Shown: positions 1-11,995 of the stretch, piece after piece
How positions within the stretch are numbered: the stretch's first letter is position 1
Layout: each line of letters starts with the position of its first letter
Assembly (NCBI GenBank): GCA_023053575.1
Contig: JAKZAP010000017.1
Span: 5,525,501-5,589,500, forward strand
From: Branchinecta lynchi
Taxonomy: Eukaryota; Arthropoda; Branchiopoda; Anostraca; Branchinectidae
DNA length: 64,000 nt
Reading direction: 5' to 3'
Position numbers and translations under genes: made by a program
Notes under the pieces: model-generated
Databases searched by the model: none
What the model saw: the letters and a program-made list of their open reading frames with translations, nothing else
Told to the model about the DNA's origin: nothing

Positions 1-395
1 CAGGAATTCTTATTTCAAATACTAAGAATTTCGTAACTACCTTCGTGAGAGTTAGAAAACCTAAGGCTTTACTGCAAACTTTTTGCCCGCTGACCCTTGT
101 TCGAAGTTATTGTCAATTGTCAACTTGTTCTCATTTTGTTGTTCCCAATTATGCTTATTGTTTAGTACCCGACGGTTCTATTCTTCTTCGCCGGTTGAAA
201 ACAAATATTATTTTATATAAATTCTATAATAGCTTTTTTCTCTCTCTTTTTCGGGAATGTTTGACATTCTAGGACGAATAAATTTAAAATGTGCCAGGAA
301 CTTTCGTTTCAAATACTACAAATTTCTTATCTACATGAACTGGCAATAGAAGAGCTCACGTATTACTGCATACTTTTTGCCCGCTATGACTAAAT
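1..395. repeat. Two diverged copies of a ~95-bp segment
   Basis: Bases 1-95 and 296-395 share the same order of motifs: caggaa, tttcaaatacta, and then ctttttgcccgct at the end. They read as a diverged direct repeat about 295 bp apart. No credible coding sequence is seen; the 75-codon frame at 45-272 has no recognisable motif. The region lies upstream of the LINE and may include part of its 5' leader, but no boundary can be fixed. Confidence 0.4.
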
Positions 396-794
396 GTCCG
401 AAACGGCGTATGCGCGTCTGTCGCCCTCTCGTGGGCTTATTCGTCGGTTTGACTCTTAAGTAGATTTTGTTTGTATGTGTTCTGTTTTGCTTAACTATAT
501 ATTCATTGAGTACCGATCATGCTGTTGACCGGATAACACCTTGTTTGTGGGTGGCATACTGTAGTTAATTCAAAGTTGATATTTTGATGGCAAATCTTGA
601 GAGCTGTTTCTGGATACTGCAAATGTAGCTGACAGAAGATAATTGCTGTTGGAAGAGAAGGAGTCGCAGCTGCTGAATGGCTTAGCCGTGCCCAATTACG
701 GCCAAACGAAATGCACGTGTGATTCGGCGTGGATAAACAAACGATTCTTCTTGAGGTAGGCTTAGTCCCAATTTTCCTTGTCGAAGCTTGAACC

Positions 795-1733
795 ATGGTG
801 AGGAAGAGGCGACGGCGCGGAGAAGAAGAAGGTTCTGCCAACAATAGCATCCTGGATGCGTCTTCTAGCAGTCAGGTAGCAAATGATCAAGTGACATTGG
901 CAAGTCTTGCGAATAATATCAGCACTATATTGTCGATTGTCAGTGAGAGCAACAAGAAACTGGACTCGCTTGAAAATAAACTGAAATCTTTGGATGATCG
1001 AGTTGCAAAAATAGAAAGCTTCCAGAGTGAGGTCAGGCAATCTCTATCGCAGAGTGATACGAGGCTCGGCTCGTTAGAAACTGAAAATGAGGCCGTGAAA
1101 AATCAGATTAAGATCTTAACAGATGAGGTTACTGAGCGTGGATCTAAAGTGGACAGCATTTCGAATAGGCTGACAAAGCTTGAATTTGAAAAACTGGATA
1201 TGAACATTATTGTCTGGAAAGTGTCTTGTGATGATACTTCTAATGCGAAAGATATTGTTTCTTCAGTAATATCAGAGGGGCTTGAGATTTCAGATGTGCC
1301 AGCATTTCAGGTAGTGCAGTTCAGTAAAAATCAGAAGTTTGTCAAGATTAAGCTAGCTGACAAAGAAACTAAAGTGAGAATCCTGAAGAATGCAAAAAAA
1401 TTGAAAGGAAAAACAATCTTGTCGTTTAGTGATATTTACATTAGTGATGATGTCCCATCTGAAGTAAGAAAAATGCGTAAGAACCTGTTAGCAAAAAGAG
1501 CAATGCTACGTGACATCGGCGTCGAGTCGTGGATCTCAAAAAGTTTCCCGCCTGTCCTCCATTTCGATCGATTAAATGGTGCCCACGCCATGTTCACGTG
1601 CAATGAATCGATTCCAGAGTTGCAGCGTAATAATCAGAGACGAAATATGCAATCGATACTGCGTGTGGATGAACGTGGCTTTGAGGGTGGTAGCGGCGGC
1701 AGATTTGACGCGCTAAGTGAGATAATGGAATAA
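795..1733 (+). CDS. LINE ORF1: coiled-coil RNA-binding-like protein
   Basis: The product is 312 residues. It starts with a very basic stretch (residues 2-8, VRKRRRR). A long heptad-rich coiled coil follows at about residues 40-135, with repeated L/I at a/d spacing (KKLDSLENKLKSLDDR). Next is a compact beta-alpha region starting at NIIVWK (137-142), then a basic C-terminal region around 224-240 (VRKMRKNLLAKRAMLR). This is the layout of L1-type ORF1 proteins: trimerising coiled coil, RRM-like domain and C-terminal domain. Those proteins coat the element RNA and act as nucleic-acid chaperones. No CCHC zinc knuckle is seen. The ATG at 795 was chosen because it precedes the basic stretch. The frame is intact and is followed by A-rich sequence with AATAAA. 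The coiled coil is seen directly; the RRM-like fold is inferred. Confidence 0.75.
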   Translation: MVRKRRRRGEEEGSANNSILDASSSSQVANDQVTLASLANNISTILSIVSESNKKLDSLENKLKSLDDRVAKIESFQSEVRQSLSQSDTRLGSLETENEAVKNQIKILTDEVTERGSKVDSISNRLTKLEFEKLDMNIIVWKVSCDDTSNAKDIVSSVISEGLEISDVPAFQVVQFSKNQKFVKIKLADKETKVRILKNAKKLKGKTILSFSDIYISDDVPSEVRKMRKNLLAKRAMLRDIGVESWISKSFPPVLHFDRLNGAHAMFTCNESIPELQRNNQRRNMQSILRVDERGFEGGSGGRFDALSEIME

Positions 1734-2046
1734 ATAAAAAAAGTCGATAAAGTCTCGAGTATTAGTATCGTTTGTTTTGTATACATTTTTTAAAAGAAGG
1801 AAGTGTTAATTAAAGTTGTGATGAAGTAGCAGTATGGCACCCATTAAATGAGGTTATGAAAAGAAAAAGCGATGGCGATCGGTAAAACACAGCAAAACGT
1901 GTTTCGGTATTTGTCACTAGTGTCTGTTTACCCGTTTGTAGAACCATTAGGTCAAGGTTATTTATTGAAGAAAGAAGTGCCGTTTTATTTTGGTTGTAAG
2001 TGTTCATGTTCGCGTCAGTGGTGTAATCCCCTAAACGGAAAATGTA

Positions 2047-5000
2047 TTGATGGTGGGTGATAGGACTCTCTCTCCTCCAGGGCCTGAGTTTAATCTTGGT
2101 GAGTTAGAAAACAGAAAGGTTAATTTAAGTAATAGGTATGATGAAATTTTAAATAGAAATTTAGATCCTGGTCTCACAAGCCGGGTGGAGTGTGAGGATT
2201 CGAAGTATGTTTTTGTAAATGGTGTTTCTTGTGCGTGTCATGGCTATGAAGAATTGTTCAGTATTTTTCACCTGAATTGTCAAGGGTTGAACTCCAGCTT
2301 CAATTTTATGGACCATTTGGCTAACCTAGGTTTATTTCAGTTAATTGCTCTTACAGAAACCTGGTTAAATAGACACAACTCCGAGTTATTGAATATTGAC
2401 GGGTACCGCCTGTACCAGAAGAACCGACAAGTACACCAGCATGGCGGACTTGCAGCGTACATTAAATCTGATATTGCGGTGACTCCCAGAGATGATTTAT
2501 CGGTGAATAAAGAGATGGTATTTGAGTCGCTTGTTCTCCAGTTGAAAGTAGGTGAGTGCAAATGTTTCCTGATTGTAGTTTATCGCCCGCCGTCGGCATC
2601 GTTTACTGAATTTTTGGATTTTCTTGATGAGCAGTGTAAGAAGCTACCCGCTCATACCTCATGTTTCTTTGCTGGTGATTTTAATGTTGACCTTCTTCAA
2701 GATAGTTCAAATAGTGATCGTTTTTTAAATATAATGATTTCGTATGGGTTAGTTCCGTCAGTAAATATTGCGACAAGAGTGACAACTACGACTGCAAAGT
2801 GCCTGGATAACATTTTTTCTGCGTTTCCTCCCAGATCTCCAAGTGTGCTGGTGAGTGACACTTCCGATCACTTTGGAATCTTTGCACATTATAGTCTCCC
2901 TATTGGTAAAAAAAAGTATGCCCAACCTGAGCGTTTTCGGCCAGTAATTGATAGTCATGCATTAATCAAATGTAAAAATGAGCTGACAGAAATTGATTGG
3001 GAAAGTAAATTATCTTCTTCGATTGGAGCTGAAAGTAAGTTTCAAAAATTTTATGAGACTATTCAAGAGACACTAAAAAAATATTCTAAGATGAAAAGCG
3101 GTTCTCGAAAAAATACGCCAAAAAAACCTTGGATCACGAATGGTCTTTTAAGATCAATTAATAAAAGAGATCAGCTTTATGAGATTAAAGTGAAACTTAA
3201 GTCTGATGTAAATACAAGAATATATAATAATTACCGAAACGCACTTAACCGTCTTCTGCGGAAGTCAAAAGAACAATATTATAAAAATAAATTCATGGAA
3301 GTTTCGGGAAACCCGGCTAAAACGTGGCGAGTGATTAAAGAAGTGTTAAATGTGACACCGAAAGCTTTACCTGAAGAAATTGAGTGCCCCGATGGAAGTA
3401 AAGTGACGGAAGATGGTTCAGTAGCTCATGAATTCGTAAAATATTTTTCTACAGCTGGAGTTAATGTAGCCAGCAAGATTTCGCTTAAAGAAGGTGACCC
3501 ATCATTCCATGAATATCTAGGCCCGGAAGAGACCGATGTCTCATTTTATGTGAGCCCTCCCACTACTGATGAACTAAAGCGCTTAGTATATGATATGAAA
3601 ACTAGTGCTTCTGGAAGTGACATTGTGTCTCTCAAGACTATAAAGTTTCTTTTACCAGTTATTCTACCTGTCTTAGTTGAGATGATCAACCTATGTTTGA
3701 AAGAGGGAATATTCCCTTCTTTCTTTAAGGAAGCTAGAGTGACGCCTGTTCTTAAAGGAGGCGATACTAGTTGTCTTGGTAATTATAGACCAATTTCAGT
3801 GCTACCTGTCATGTCCAGAATTTTGGAAAAATGTTTCGCTAACCGTTTGCATAAGTACCTTCAAAATCAATGTGCGCTGAGCTCCACCCAATTTGGATTC
3901 AGATATGGACTCACAACTGAACAAGCTTTGATATTTTTGACTAGCGTAATAAATGCAGCATTAGACCGAGGTTACAGAGTTGCAGCAATATTTTTGGATA
4001 TAATAAAGGCATTTGACACGGTAGACCACGCAACTCTTATGGCAAAATGTGAATTCTATGGAATTCGAGGGCCAGCTCTGCAGTTCCTTCGTGATTTTCT
4101 CTCCGGTAGATCGCAGTTTGTAGAAATCAGAAACGCCAAGTCGCCTTCATTGCCTGTGGTGTGTGGGGTGCCACAAGGATCCGTCCTTGGACCTCTGTTG
4201 TTCCTGATATTTGTCAATGACCTGTCACGAGCTATCAGAGAAGTGAAAAGTAAGGTGAGCGAACTGTTTTGTGGTGAAAAAGACATCACAGTTCCAATGT
4301 TTGCTGATGACACTGCACTGATATGTATAGCCAGAACCGAGAGACTTTTAATGGGTTTATGTGAGCAATCACTGGAAGAAGTATCGCAATGGATGAGAGT
4401 GAATAAACTCCAACCAAATCCTATTAAGAGCTCTTTCGTGTTATTCTCGCGCACGGCGAATTATTATCCCTGGATTCGGTGTATCAAGTTTACTGAAGGT
4501 GAAATACAGCGAACACCAACGGTTAAGTATCTCGGAGTGAAGATTGATGAAACTCTTTGTTTCAAGAACCATACTGATGCTGTTTAAAAATTTTTATCTC
4601 GGAACCTGGGTATGCTACGAAAACTCAAGTTCTACGTTCCCAGGCAAATACTGCGGCTCTTGTATTTTTCGGTAATCCATCCTTACATCTTATACTGTTC
4701 ATCAGTTTGGCTTGGGACGTTTCCTTCCATTTTGACACCGATTAGAGTGCTGCAGAATAAAGCAATCCGGATAGTTTGTGGAAAAGAGGCGCGTGAAACG
4801 GTAAGAGAAATTTACCGTGAAGTTAAAATATTACCGGCTGCTGGTCTACGTGATTTATATTCCCTATGTTTTATGTACCAATATCAGAAGAAAACTTTAC
4901 CGTCATGTTTTGAAAGCGTTTTTGTTGTTAATTCTGATGTTCATAGCCACGATACGCGTTCGAAAAATGATTTTTGTGCTCCATTGGCTGTGACGACCAG

Positions 5001-5133
5001 GTCTAAGTTTTCAATCATTTATAGAGGGATTAGATTGTGGAATGGGTTAGAAAAGGAATTACTGGAAAAGGAAAATATGAATGAGTTTAAGAATGCGATT
5101 AAAAATAAAATGTATGGTAAGTATGATTTCTAG
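2047..5133 (+). pseudogene. LINE ORF2: AP endonuclease + reverse transcriptase, one in-frame stop
   Basis: The frame runs from ATG 2047 to the stop at 5131-5133 (about 1,029 codons). It is interrupted only by TAA at 4585-4587; ATG 4612 is in the same frame. Endonuclease motifs: HLNCQG (N77), LTETW (E104), GDFN (D211, N213), LDNIF (D254) and SDH (273-275). Reverse-transcriptase motifs: NYRPIS (Y580), LDIIKAFD (D651), VPQGS (709-712) and FADD (D754, D755). All catalytic residues are present. The C-terminal part after the stop has the SSVW and HDTRSK motifs common in CR1/Jockey-like elements. The stop falls after the RT catalytic core, so a truncated protein could keep both active sites but would lose about 180 residues. 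Replacement of the usual S in LDxSKAFD by I is slightly unusual. Confidence 0.88.
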
Positions 5134-5430
5134 CAAATATATTAAATTAGTAGTTTATTTTAGATTAATTAATAGATAATTTTTTTTTTTTTTGCCCAGG
5201 TGGAGGAGAGAAAGTTATTTTTGTTGAGTTGTTTTGGTTTGTTTGTCGTTGGAGGTTGATTCCACTGCTGACAACGTTATGTGATCGGTACTGTGCATTT
5301 AGTGGTCACCCCCAGGACAACCTGGACGCCCAGGTTCTCGGGTGACTGGTTTATCTGAAGATTTATTGTTTAGTTCCTATGTTTTTTTGTTACAAGTTGC
5401 TTAATGTTATTTTGTGTAAATAAAGAATAA
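5134..5430 (+). other. 3' UTR of LINE copy 1
   Basis: AT-rich non-coding stretch between the ORF2 stop and the CCTAA tail. It holds a T-run at about 5180-5195 and an AATAAA-like hexamer just before the tail (around 5419-5430). No other open frame is seen. Confidence 0.6.
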
Positions 5431-5455
5431 CCTAACCTAACCTAACCTAACCTAA
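5431..5455 (+). repeat. (CCTAA)5 tail of LINE copy 1
   Basis: Five perfect CCTAA units end the element. The unit is the complement of TTAGG, the common arthropod telomere repeat. Many CR1-like LINEs end in short tandem repeats used for priming, so this may be the element's own tail and not evidence of telomeric insertion. Confidence 0.9.
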
Positions 5456-6650
5456 CATAGATTCTTTTGTACTCCACTATTTTTGTCTTGTACGATGTGT
5501 GGGTCAAAAATAAATTATTATAATTATTTGTGGGAAGTTATCGTTTTGACCAGTTCTGTTCATGTTTGTCCCCAGTCGTTATCATTACTTAATATCATAA
5601 ATAACGTCTCTATTCTCCTTTGTGTGGTGAAATTCTTTTTCAGAAAATGATACGCGAGCGACGAAAAGTTTTAACCTGGAAAAATGTTTTTGAACCCCGT
5701 TTTTCTGTTTGTTGTTCACCTTTCGCTTTTGAGAGGACCCAAAAGAAGTGCCGAAATATCGCAAATAAGAAAATTAATGGCTAGTTTCCCTCGTACTGAC
5801 TTATGTTAGTTATGATTAAATAGACTTTAAAATTCAAAGGGACAAATTGGCAAGGAGTTGAAGGTGATTCACTGTGGGACCTTGCCGGGCATACTAGGAT
5901 CGATCAAGACAGATATTTTCAAAGTAAAAAATGTAGGTGCAAAACGAGTTTCTCCTGGCAGATACACCTGGTCCAGACTGCTACAGTTTTGTGCAAAACT
6001 GTGCCTTACGCGAAATCGAAGGGTTACTCACTTCCAGAAACGATGCAAATCAGGTGGTGGAGACTGGACATCCGCTCGCAACATATAGTTGTGCAAAAGT
6101 AAGGCAAAATTTTAAGTTTTGTCCAGCGTTGGTTGCGTTGAAAAAAATCAACTAATCCTGCAAGACCTATGTGACAATACGTATGGCGTGGAAATAACCA
6201 ACAAAAGGGTAAAAGCTGCTTTGCCGTTTTCTAGAAATGAATACCCGAGAATGGTTGAACACTAGCCGACTTCGAGTACATGACCGATACAATTTGACTA
6301 ACGTTTCTAAGTGTTTTAGGTTTCCGAGGGTCATCCCTCGCCCTAATGGTTTGAAGTTTAACTGAAAGGCCAACCTATTTTTGTGTCATTTAACTGAAGA
6401 CACAAAATTATTTTGACTATGCTAAGGCTTTTTTTTTCCACTATCTGCTCTAGTTATGACGTTCAAAATATCTGCTGCCGACGTAAATTCTACTAATTCT
6501 ACTATGACTCTTAGTGCCTGAACAAAAAAAAAAAACTTTCTCGTAAGGCATACAACACAGCTACAAGCGAATAGAGCTACCACACATCACAAGGGAATTG
6601 ACGCAAGGACAGGAATTAACGCATTTTCAGTCGGTCTTCAAACCAATTTA
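5456..6650. other. No gene recognised
   Basis: Mostly AT-rich sequence with short open frames that have no motifs. No tandem array, RNA gene or protein similarity could be recognised. Confidence 0.5.
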
Positions 6651-6675
6651 AGTGAATAAGTGATGGGTAACTGGA

Positions 6676-6891
6676 TTGTACCTCACGCTTTGGATCCAGT
6701 TGCGAGCGACCTGTCTGCCAGTACAGGGGAAAAGTAAGTTCGACAAGAAAAAAAGTATTTCCCCCTGTACGAACAGCCCCTGCTCACTCTGCGGTGAAGG
6801 CGATGATGACCTAGCCGATTTGGTTGCACTGTGTCGCAAACTCTCGTTTTTAAGGGACATGCTGCAGGATAAGGAAGATACTGTTTCCTGA
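6676..6891 (+). pseudogene. LINE C-terminal zinc-finger fragment
   Basis: The 71-codon frame has LRATCLP followed by a cluster of the form C-x-x-C-G-(acidic)-x-L-x(n)-C-x-x-L-x-x-L-R (CSLCGEGDDD, then ALCRKLSFLRD). That is the layout of the zinc-binding tail that follows reverse transcriptase in many LINEs. The expected histidine between the cysteine pairs is absent here, which fits decay. It stops just before the (TTCAA)4 tail of the neighbouring minus-strand LINE. No RT core is found upstream, so this is a 5'-truncated remnant. Assignment rests on motif pattern only. Confidence 0.5.
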
Positions 6892-6965
6892 TATATTGAA
6901 GGGCACATCTCCAGCAGCAATTAGTGCGTTATGTAGATTTGTGTTACAAAGTGTTAAAGTAAAAG

Positions 6966-6985
6966 TTCAATTCAATTCAATTCAA
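6966..6985 (-). repeat. (TTGAA)4 tail of minus-strand LINE fragment
   Basis: Plus strand reads four TTCAA units. On the minus strand this is a (TTGAA)n 3' tail lying downstream of the RT fragment that ends at 7178. Confidence 0.75.
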
Positions 6986-7177
6986 TATAATCTAAAAAAC
7001 AGATAACGGACAAGCCGATGGGTCGTTTTTACGTCAATACATAACGTCATAACAGAACAATCTAGAAGTATATACAATTTTGCAACATTTATACCGACAT
7101 CTTATGATAAATATGGTCAATATACAAATACATTAAATCAATCAGATATAAAATACAAATAACATAAAAATTAACGT

Positions 7178-7795
7178 TCAGAAGCGCTCTGAGTTATTTA
7201 CACGAACAAACGAAGGGACGAAACTCTGAGCATACCTAGTTCGCAATGCTACCATCGGCTCTAAACGAGGCACAGGATCGGCAGCTTTAGGAGGAAGACG
7301 AATTCGGAAGGGGAGAAAATCAGGAGGGAGTATGTCCCGGTGAAGTGGGTTTTGTACTATAGATGTACCGAACTCTATACAAAGTTGAAGTCGGCGGCAT
7401 GAAAGGGTATCCAATTTATATTGCTTTAGGAGCTGAATGTATGGGACCTTTGGAGCTTTAGATGTAACCAGCAACGCTCTATACTGTATCCTCTCAAGCA
7501 AATCCGACTGTTCCTGGTTCAGACCAAAATGCCAAACTGGACAGCCATATTCTAGGTTAGAACGGATAAAAGAAATGTAAACGCGTAGTAAATGGGGAGA
7601 TGGAACACCGTAACGGGACAAAAGTTTAAGGTAGCTTATAGCCGCGTTAGCTTTTTTAAGTATACTCTCAACCTGTCTTTGCCACCTCAGATCCGAGTTG
7701 ACCGGGCGAGTGCAGTTTAGTTTATGTAGTGTGATATAAGAAGTAATTATGAAGTTTTTTGTTTTGCTGTCTGTAGATGGCCCTAAGGCTTTCAA
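7178..7795 (-). pseudogene. 5'-truncated LINE, RT C-terminal region
   Basis: A frame of 205 codons has SDLRWQRQV near the start, then RSNLEYGCPVWHFGL, then ERIQYRALL, and ends with YAQSFVPSFVR. These are hallmarks of the region downstream of the RT catalytic core in CR1/L2-type LINEs (SHL/DLRWxxHV, LEYACPVWH, IQ-RA, FVPSF-R). Endonuclease, palm and FADD motifs are missing because the copy is 5'-truncated near 7800. The 3' UTR runs to about 6990 and ends in the (TTGAA)4 tail. The same motifs recur in the fragments at 10,9 kb and 12,9 kb, which are related but distinct. Confidence 0.8.
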
Positions 7796-7799
7796 TAGA

Positions 7800-9247
7800 A
7801 TATTATTATTATCCCAACTCGTATTGGTTAAACTTTAACTGAGAGAAACAGATGCAATTTATTGACACAATGGAATAAACACATGTGAACAGGGGCAGCG
7901 CGGAAAGCTATCACCTGTCTTAATGGGCAAGCCCACATTAGAGACACGTCAGCTACCGCATTTCTTTACCATACAACAGCAGGGAGAACACCAGACCAAA
8001 ATATCCGGGTCGGTCCAAACCAATCCGAATAAATTAAAAAATTATATTTCTGGTATAGTATTGGTTTGAACGGACCTTTGAAAATATCCAACTCATCCTG
8101 ACCCTGGATCCACCCCTAGACCATTCCAAATCCGAATAATATTACTTTCGGAGACCCTGAGAGAAATGCTCAGTTTTTTCGGTTGCCTGTTCGTTGCGGT
8201 GTAATCATCAGTACGAATTTATTCAACTTTATTTCAGCTTTCGCCATATACTAAAATACAAATTGACCTTTCAGTACAGATTGTGAACCAGGGAAGAAAG
8301 ACGGACGTGACGGTGCCGAAGTAAAACGTGAACTAGATTCCTTAATTTGGTATGCCTTGGATGATTAGGCGGTGCTACCATTAGTTACCTACCCGTTAGC
8401 GCTACCGAGCTTGTATCCCTGCTGACCTCCAGTGATCGATTTATATTGCTTCAATTATTTTTAGTTAAAGAACCTGATCCTGAAAGCTGGCAACCCTCCC
8501 ATGACGCATGTACCGTGTTTTTTTCACAGAAGGTCATAAATGAAACTTTTCAAATCGTACAGCAGCAACTGTAATCCGGCTTTGGCTGTTTTAAACCTTT
8601 TCCCAAGCCCATTGACTCTTAGCAAAAACTCGGCAACATTCAAATAACCGGTGTTATGCATCTATGGCAGGACACGCGAACACTCATCTGGAGAATAGTG
8701 AGCATGGAAATAGTAAATTGTGGCAAGTGCAAAGTTTTTTAATATTTCGGTAGCGGGTTTAAAATGCGACATATGACATTTATAAGAATCAATGGATGCA
8801 ATTACGAAATTAGGTTTGAACGGTATTATCGGTAAGATGCTTTCACAGTTCGGTGACGCTTGTGATCTTTCAGTAAAATCCTTAGCAGTTGCTCCGGTTT
8901 GGCTGATATTTTACATACATGTGAGGATAGGACACTACTAGTAATCGAACTTCGATCAAAATGTCGCGTATCTCCTTTTGGAATTTTCGGTGTATAAAAA
9001 AAGAAAGAAGATGGCCTTTACTATATCGGTATATACACTATCATATCTGTGACACCAAATACAAACAAAAATAAATAGTGTCTTCAATTTCTGCTCTCTG
9101 GAAATTTGCATCTTGGGACTTGCACACTCGATGTGTGCATGTAAAAAATCGATGGGTTGTAGGAATAAATTGTACTGACGAAGAGTTTATGACGTAGATT
9201 GGGTGGTTAGAGCGCTGTGTGATGAATAGTTTACAGGAGTTTTTTAA
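7800..9247. other. No gene recognised
   Basis: Non-coding sequence without clear tandem structure. Short frames carry no motifs. Some of it may be the decayed upstream part of the LINE that becomes recognisable from 9248. Confidence 0.45.
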
Positions 9248-11394
9248 TTCGGAAGATTCCTTGAAGCTCTGCCTGAATTTACTAACCTAAAAGAATTTTA
9301 TTCTGACCCCCTAGCTACGGCCCCAGTAGGGATGAGCGGCCACATGAGCTTAGTGTGGTCACCGAAAGTCGATCAACCAATGGAAGAGAAAAAGAAAATT
9401 TCCTTCAGGTCCTAAAAGGAAATTGCTGTCAAAAGCTTCAAACTTGAGTTAGCTGGGAATGACTGGACAGAGCTATACCAGTCCACAGATGCGGAGCCGA
9501 TGACCGATCTCTTCTGCAACCAACTAAGTACGCTTTTCGAAAAACATTTTCCTATGAAGACTGTTTTTGTCAGACCGAGCCTAAGACCTTGGGTCACAGA
9601 TGAAATAAAAAACCAGATTGCCGAACGTGACAGATGCTACAAGCACAAGGAAACACAGCAGGCACATAAACTGCGGAACATCATTATCCGAAAAATAAAA
9701 GCCTCGAGGAAAGCGTTCGGCAGAAACAAGGTTCAGGCGAAACTATTGAAATTAGACCCTAAGAAATTCCATAGCACAGTTCAAAGCATGATGGGGATTG
9801 AGACGAAAACCTTACAACTCAGAGATGCGGAGGGCGCAAGACTATCAGCCAAGACAATCAACCAGCATTTTGCCAAAATTTGTTCCAAACACCCTGGTCT
9901 ATCACAACTTCCTCAACTTCCACCGACAGACGAAATCCCGGTGATTGCAATAACCGAGATGGAGGAGACGTTATCAAGGTTAGACCCCAACAAAGCCTCT
10001 TACCCGGCGGAAATGCCCACTCATCTCATCATACTTTGCTCAAAGGAACTGGCGACACCTTTCACTTCGGTTGTTAATCAATGTCTAGTCCAAGGAGTTT
10101 TCCCGAAGAGGTTCAAAAAGGCATTCATAACGCCAATCCCTAAGAAAACGGCTCCGAAGTCCGCAAACGACCTCCGACCAATATCGAAGACCTCCGCGTT
10201 CTCCAAGGTGTTTGAAAGCTTCATATTCCAATCGCTTTACAGCGACATCTGTCATAACATCGACCCACGGCAATATGGTTTTCGACCGGGATGCAGCACA
10301 GTCCACTACCTGGTTCGCTTTACTCACGACATCCTCAAGCACCTGGAGAGCGAGGGAGCCTTTGTCGACTGCTTAATCGCTGATATTGTGAAGGCATTTG
10401 ACCATCTCGATCACACCACTGTAATCGACGAAGCATCAGCCATGGGAGCCAGAAAAATAGTTTTGAGGATGCTTGGGAGTTTTCTCTCAGACCGACAACA
10501 GTGCGTCCAACTTCAGGATGGGGAGCTATCTGACGTCCTTGACATCACATGTGGAGCAGCTCAAGGTACAAAGATAGGGCCTATTGCCTTTGTCGTAGTC
10601 ATAAACAGAGTGGTCCGAGAGCTTACCAACCGTTACAAATTTGCTGATGACTTATCCCTGACAGTATTCCGACTACTTTCCGATGCTCCGCCAAAAGACC
10701 CAGTCATGCAGGTGTTCGATGAACTTAAATCAGAAGCTCAGGCAGTGAAACTCGAAATAAGCAAAGAAAAGACAACACTCTTCCGAGTCAACTTCTTAAA
10801 AAGATTCTCACATCGGACGAACTAACGACAACCCAAAACATCAAAATCCTCGGACTAAATATTGACAGTGACCTGAGATGGAATTCTCATGTTAAGTCAG
10901 TGGTCACCAAAGCATCTGGGCAACTCAAGTCTTTTTCAAATCTGCGGAAATTTGGTTTCAACAGACAAATATTGTTGACATGCTACAAAATGTACATCAG
11001 ACCTCTAACAGAGTACGCATGTCCTGTCTGGCACAGCTCACTCACCGAAGAACAACATGACAAAATTGAGCAGATCCAAAAGAGAGCATGTAAAGTGATA
11101 CTGGGAATGGGATATGAGGATTATGAAAAAAGCTTGGAGATCTTAAAGATCACGTCGTTAAGGCAAAGGAGGCATATGCTTACCATGAGATTTGGCACAA
11201 AAATACTAGCATCCGAATTACATCGTGACATTTTGCCCGAGTTCTCCGAAAAAAGAAGTTGCCGAAATACAAGAATGACCGAAAATCTCACAATGAATCC
11301 GAAGAAGCAACTAATTCCTCCTCCAATACACTCATCTGAGCGTTACCTAAAGTCTTTTGTACCATACTTTATCAAACAGTTTAACAGTTCCTAG
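9248..11394 (+). pseudogene. LINE copy 2 ORF2 remnant (endonuclease end, RT, C-terminal domain)
   Basis: Coding similarity begins in frame at 9248 with the end of the endonuclease (APVGMSGH, matching the SDH motif region). It crosses TAA at 9413 and is then open from ATG 9500 to 10,825 (441 codons). Within that frame the RT motifs are LRPIS (225-229), ADIVKAFD (D295 region), AAQGTKIGP (353-361) and FADD (381-384). Near 10,800, at an A-rich run, the frame shifts. The second frame (about 10,800-11,394) has SDLRWNSHV, TEYACPVWH, IQKRACK and SFVPYF. D-to-S/G changes around the usual SSGxDGIP segment (here NKASYPAEMP) suggest decay before the frameshift. Confidence 0.8.
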
Positions 11395-11690
11395 CTGCGG
11401 TATGCAATTTTGACTGTTTTTATTTATTGATGTAGTTTATTTACGCACTTGATTGTTTTATTTAGAAATTTTATGCGAGATACGGTATGTAATTTTGACC
11501 TGACTTTAGTTTATTTTATTAATGTAGTTTATTTATTGTTATGAGATAATTAATATTGACGTGTCGAGTTGATTGATATTGATTGAAGTGTCTGTATTTG
11601 TATTGACATATCCCAAGCTATTTTTATGTATTTAAAGATATTATGGATTAAATCATCATTTATCATTTATTTATCAATCATCGAACGGGT
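9248..11690 (+). mobile_element. 5'-truncated, frameshifted LINE (copy 2)
   Basis: The element starts inside the endonuclease and continues through RT to the FVPYF end at 11,394. An AT-rich 3' UTR follows, ending near 11,690 in imperfect ATTTATC-like repeats. It resembles the L2/CR1 group. It carries a stop at 9413-9415 and a frameshift near 10,795-10,803, so it is not functional. Confidence 0.75.
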
Positions 11691-11995
11691 TTCATTTAAT
11701 TTGATTTTGCATTTGGAAAGTGATTAAGGTTTTCTCTTTGTTTCTTTTTTCTTTTTGCCACAGTCCTTGGGCTTTTATTTAACTAAAACATCAAAGCGTA
11801 TCGCCGTATCTTCTAATTTTACATGCAAAGTCCGCCGTAGTGTACCCCAATATTTTAGGAAGTCTAAACTCCAACAGTCCAAAGACACCCTTCTGAAAGA
11901 TCAGAGCAGATATTTACCTCAAAGCAGAAACGGCAGAGTTGCTTTTTCGTATGTTTGAAAAATCATCATTGAACAATAAAAAAAAAACTGAGCCT

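Larger units (their letters stand above)
600..5455 (+). mobile_element. Near-complete non-LTR retrotransposon (LINE copy 1)
   Basis: The order is leader, ORF1 (795-1733), a spacer, ORF2 with endonuclease and reverse transcriptase (2047-5133), a 3' UTR of about 300 bp, and a tail of five CCTAA units ending at 5455. Such an element copies itself by nicking the target with its endonuclease and reverse-transcribing its own RNA at the nick. The endonuclease/RT order and the C-terminal region resemble the CR1/Jockey group, but the clade was not tested. ORF1 is open and ORF2 carries one in-frame stop, so this is a young or recently active copy that is now disabled. The 5' boundary is not determinable by eye; 600 is nominal. 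Confidence 0.85.

Noticed and set aside
503..1040. Minus-strand frames of 115 and 92 codons opposite LINE ORF1
   Set aside because: They lie antisense to the well-supported ORF1 coding region and have no motifs.
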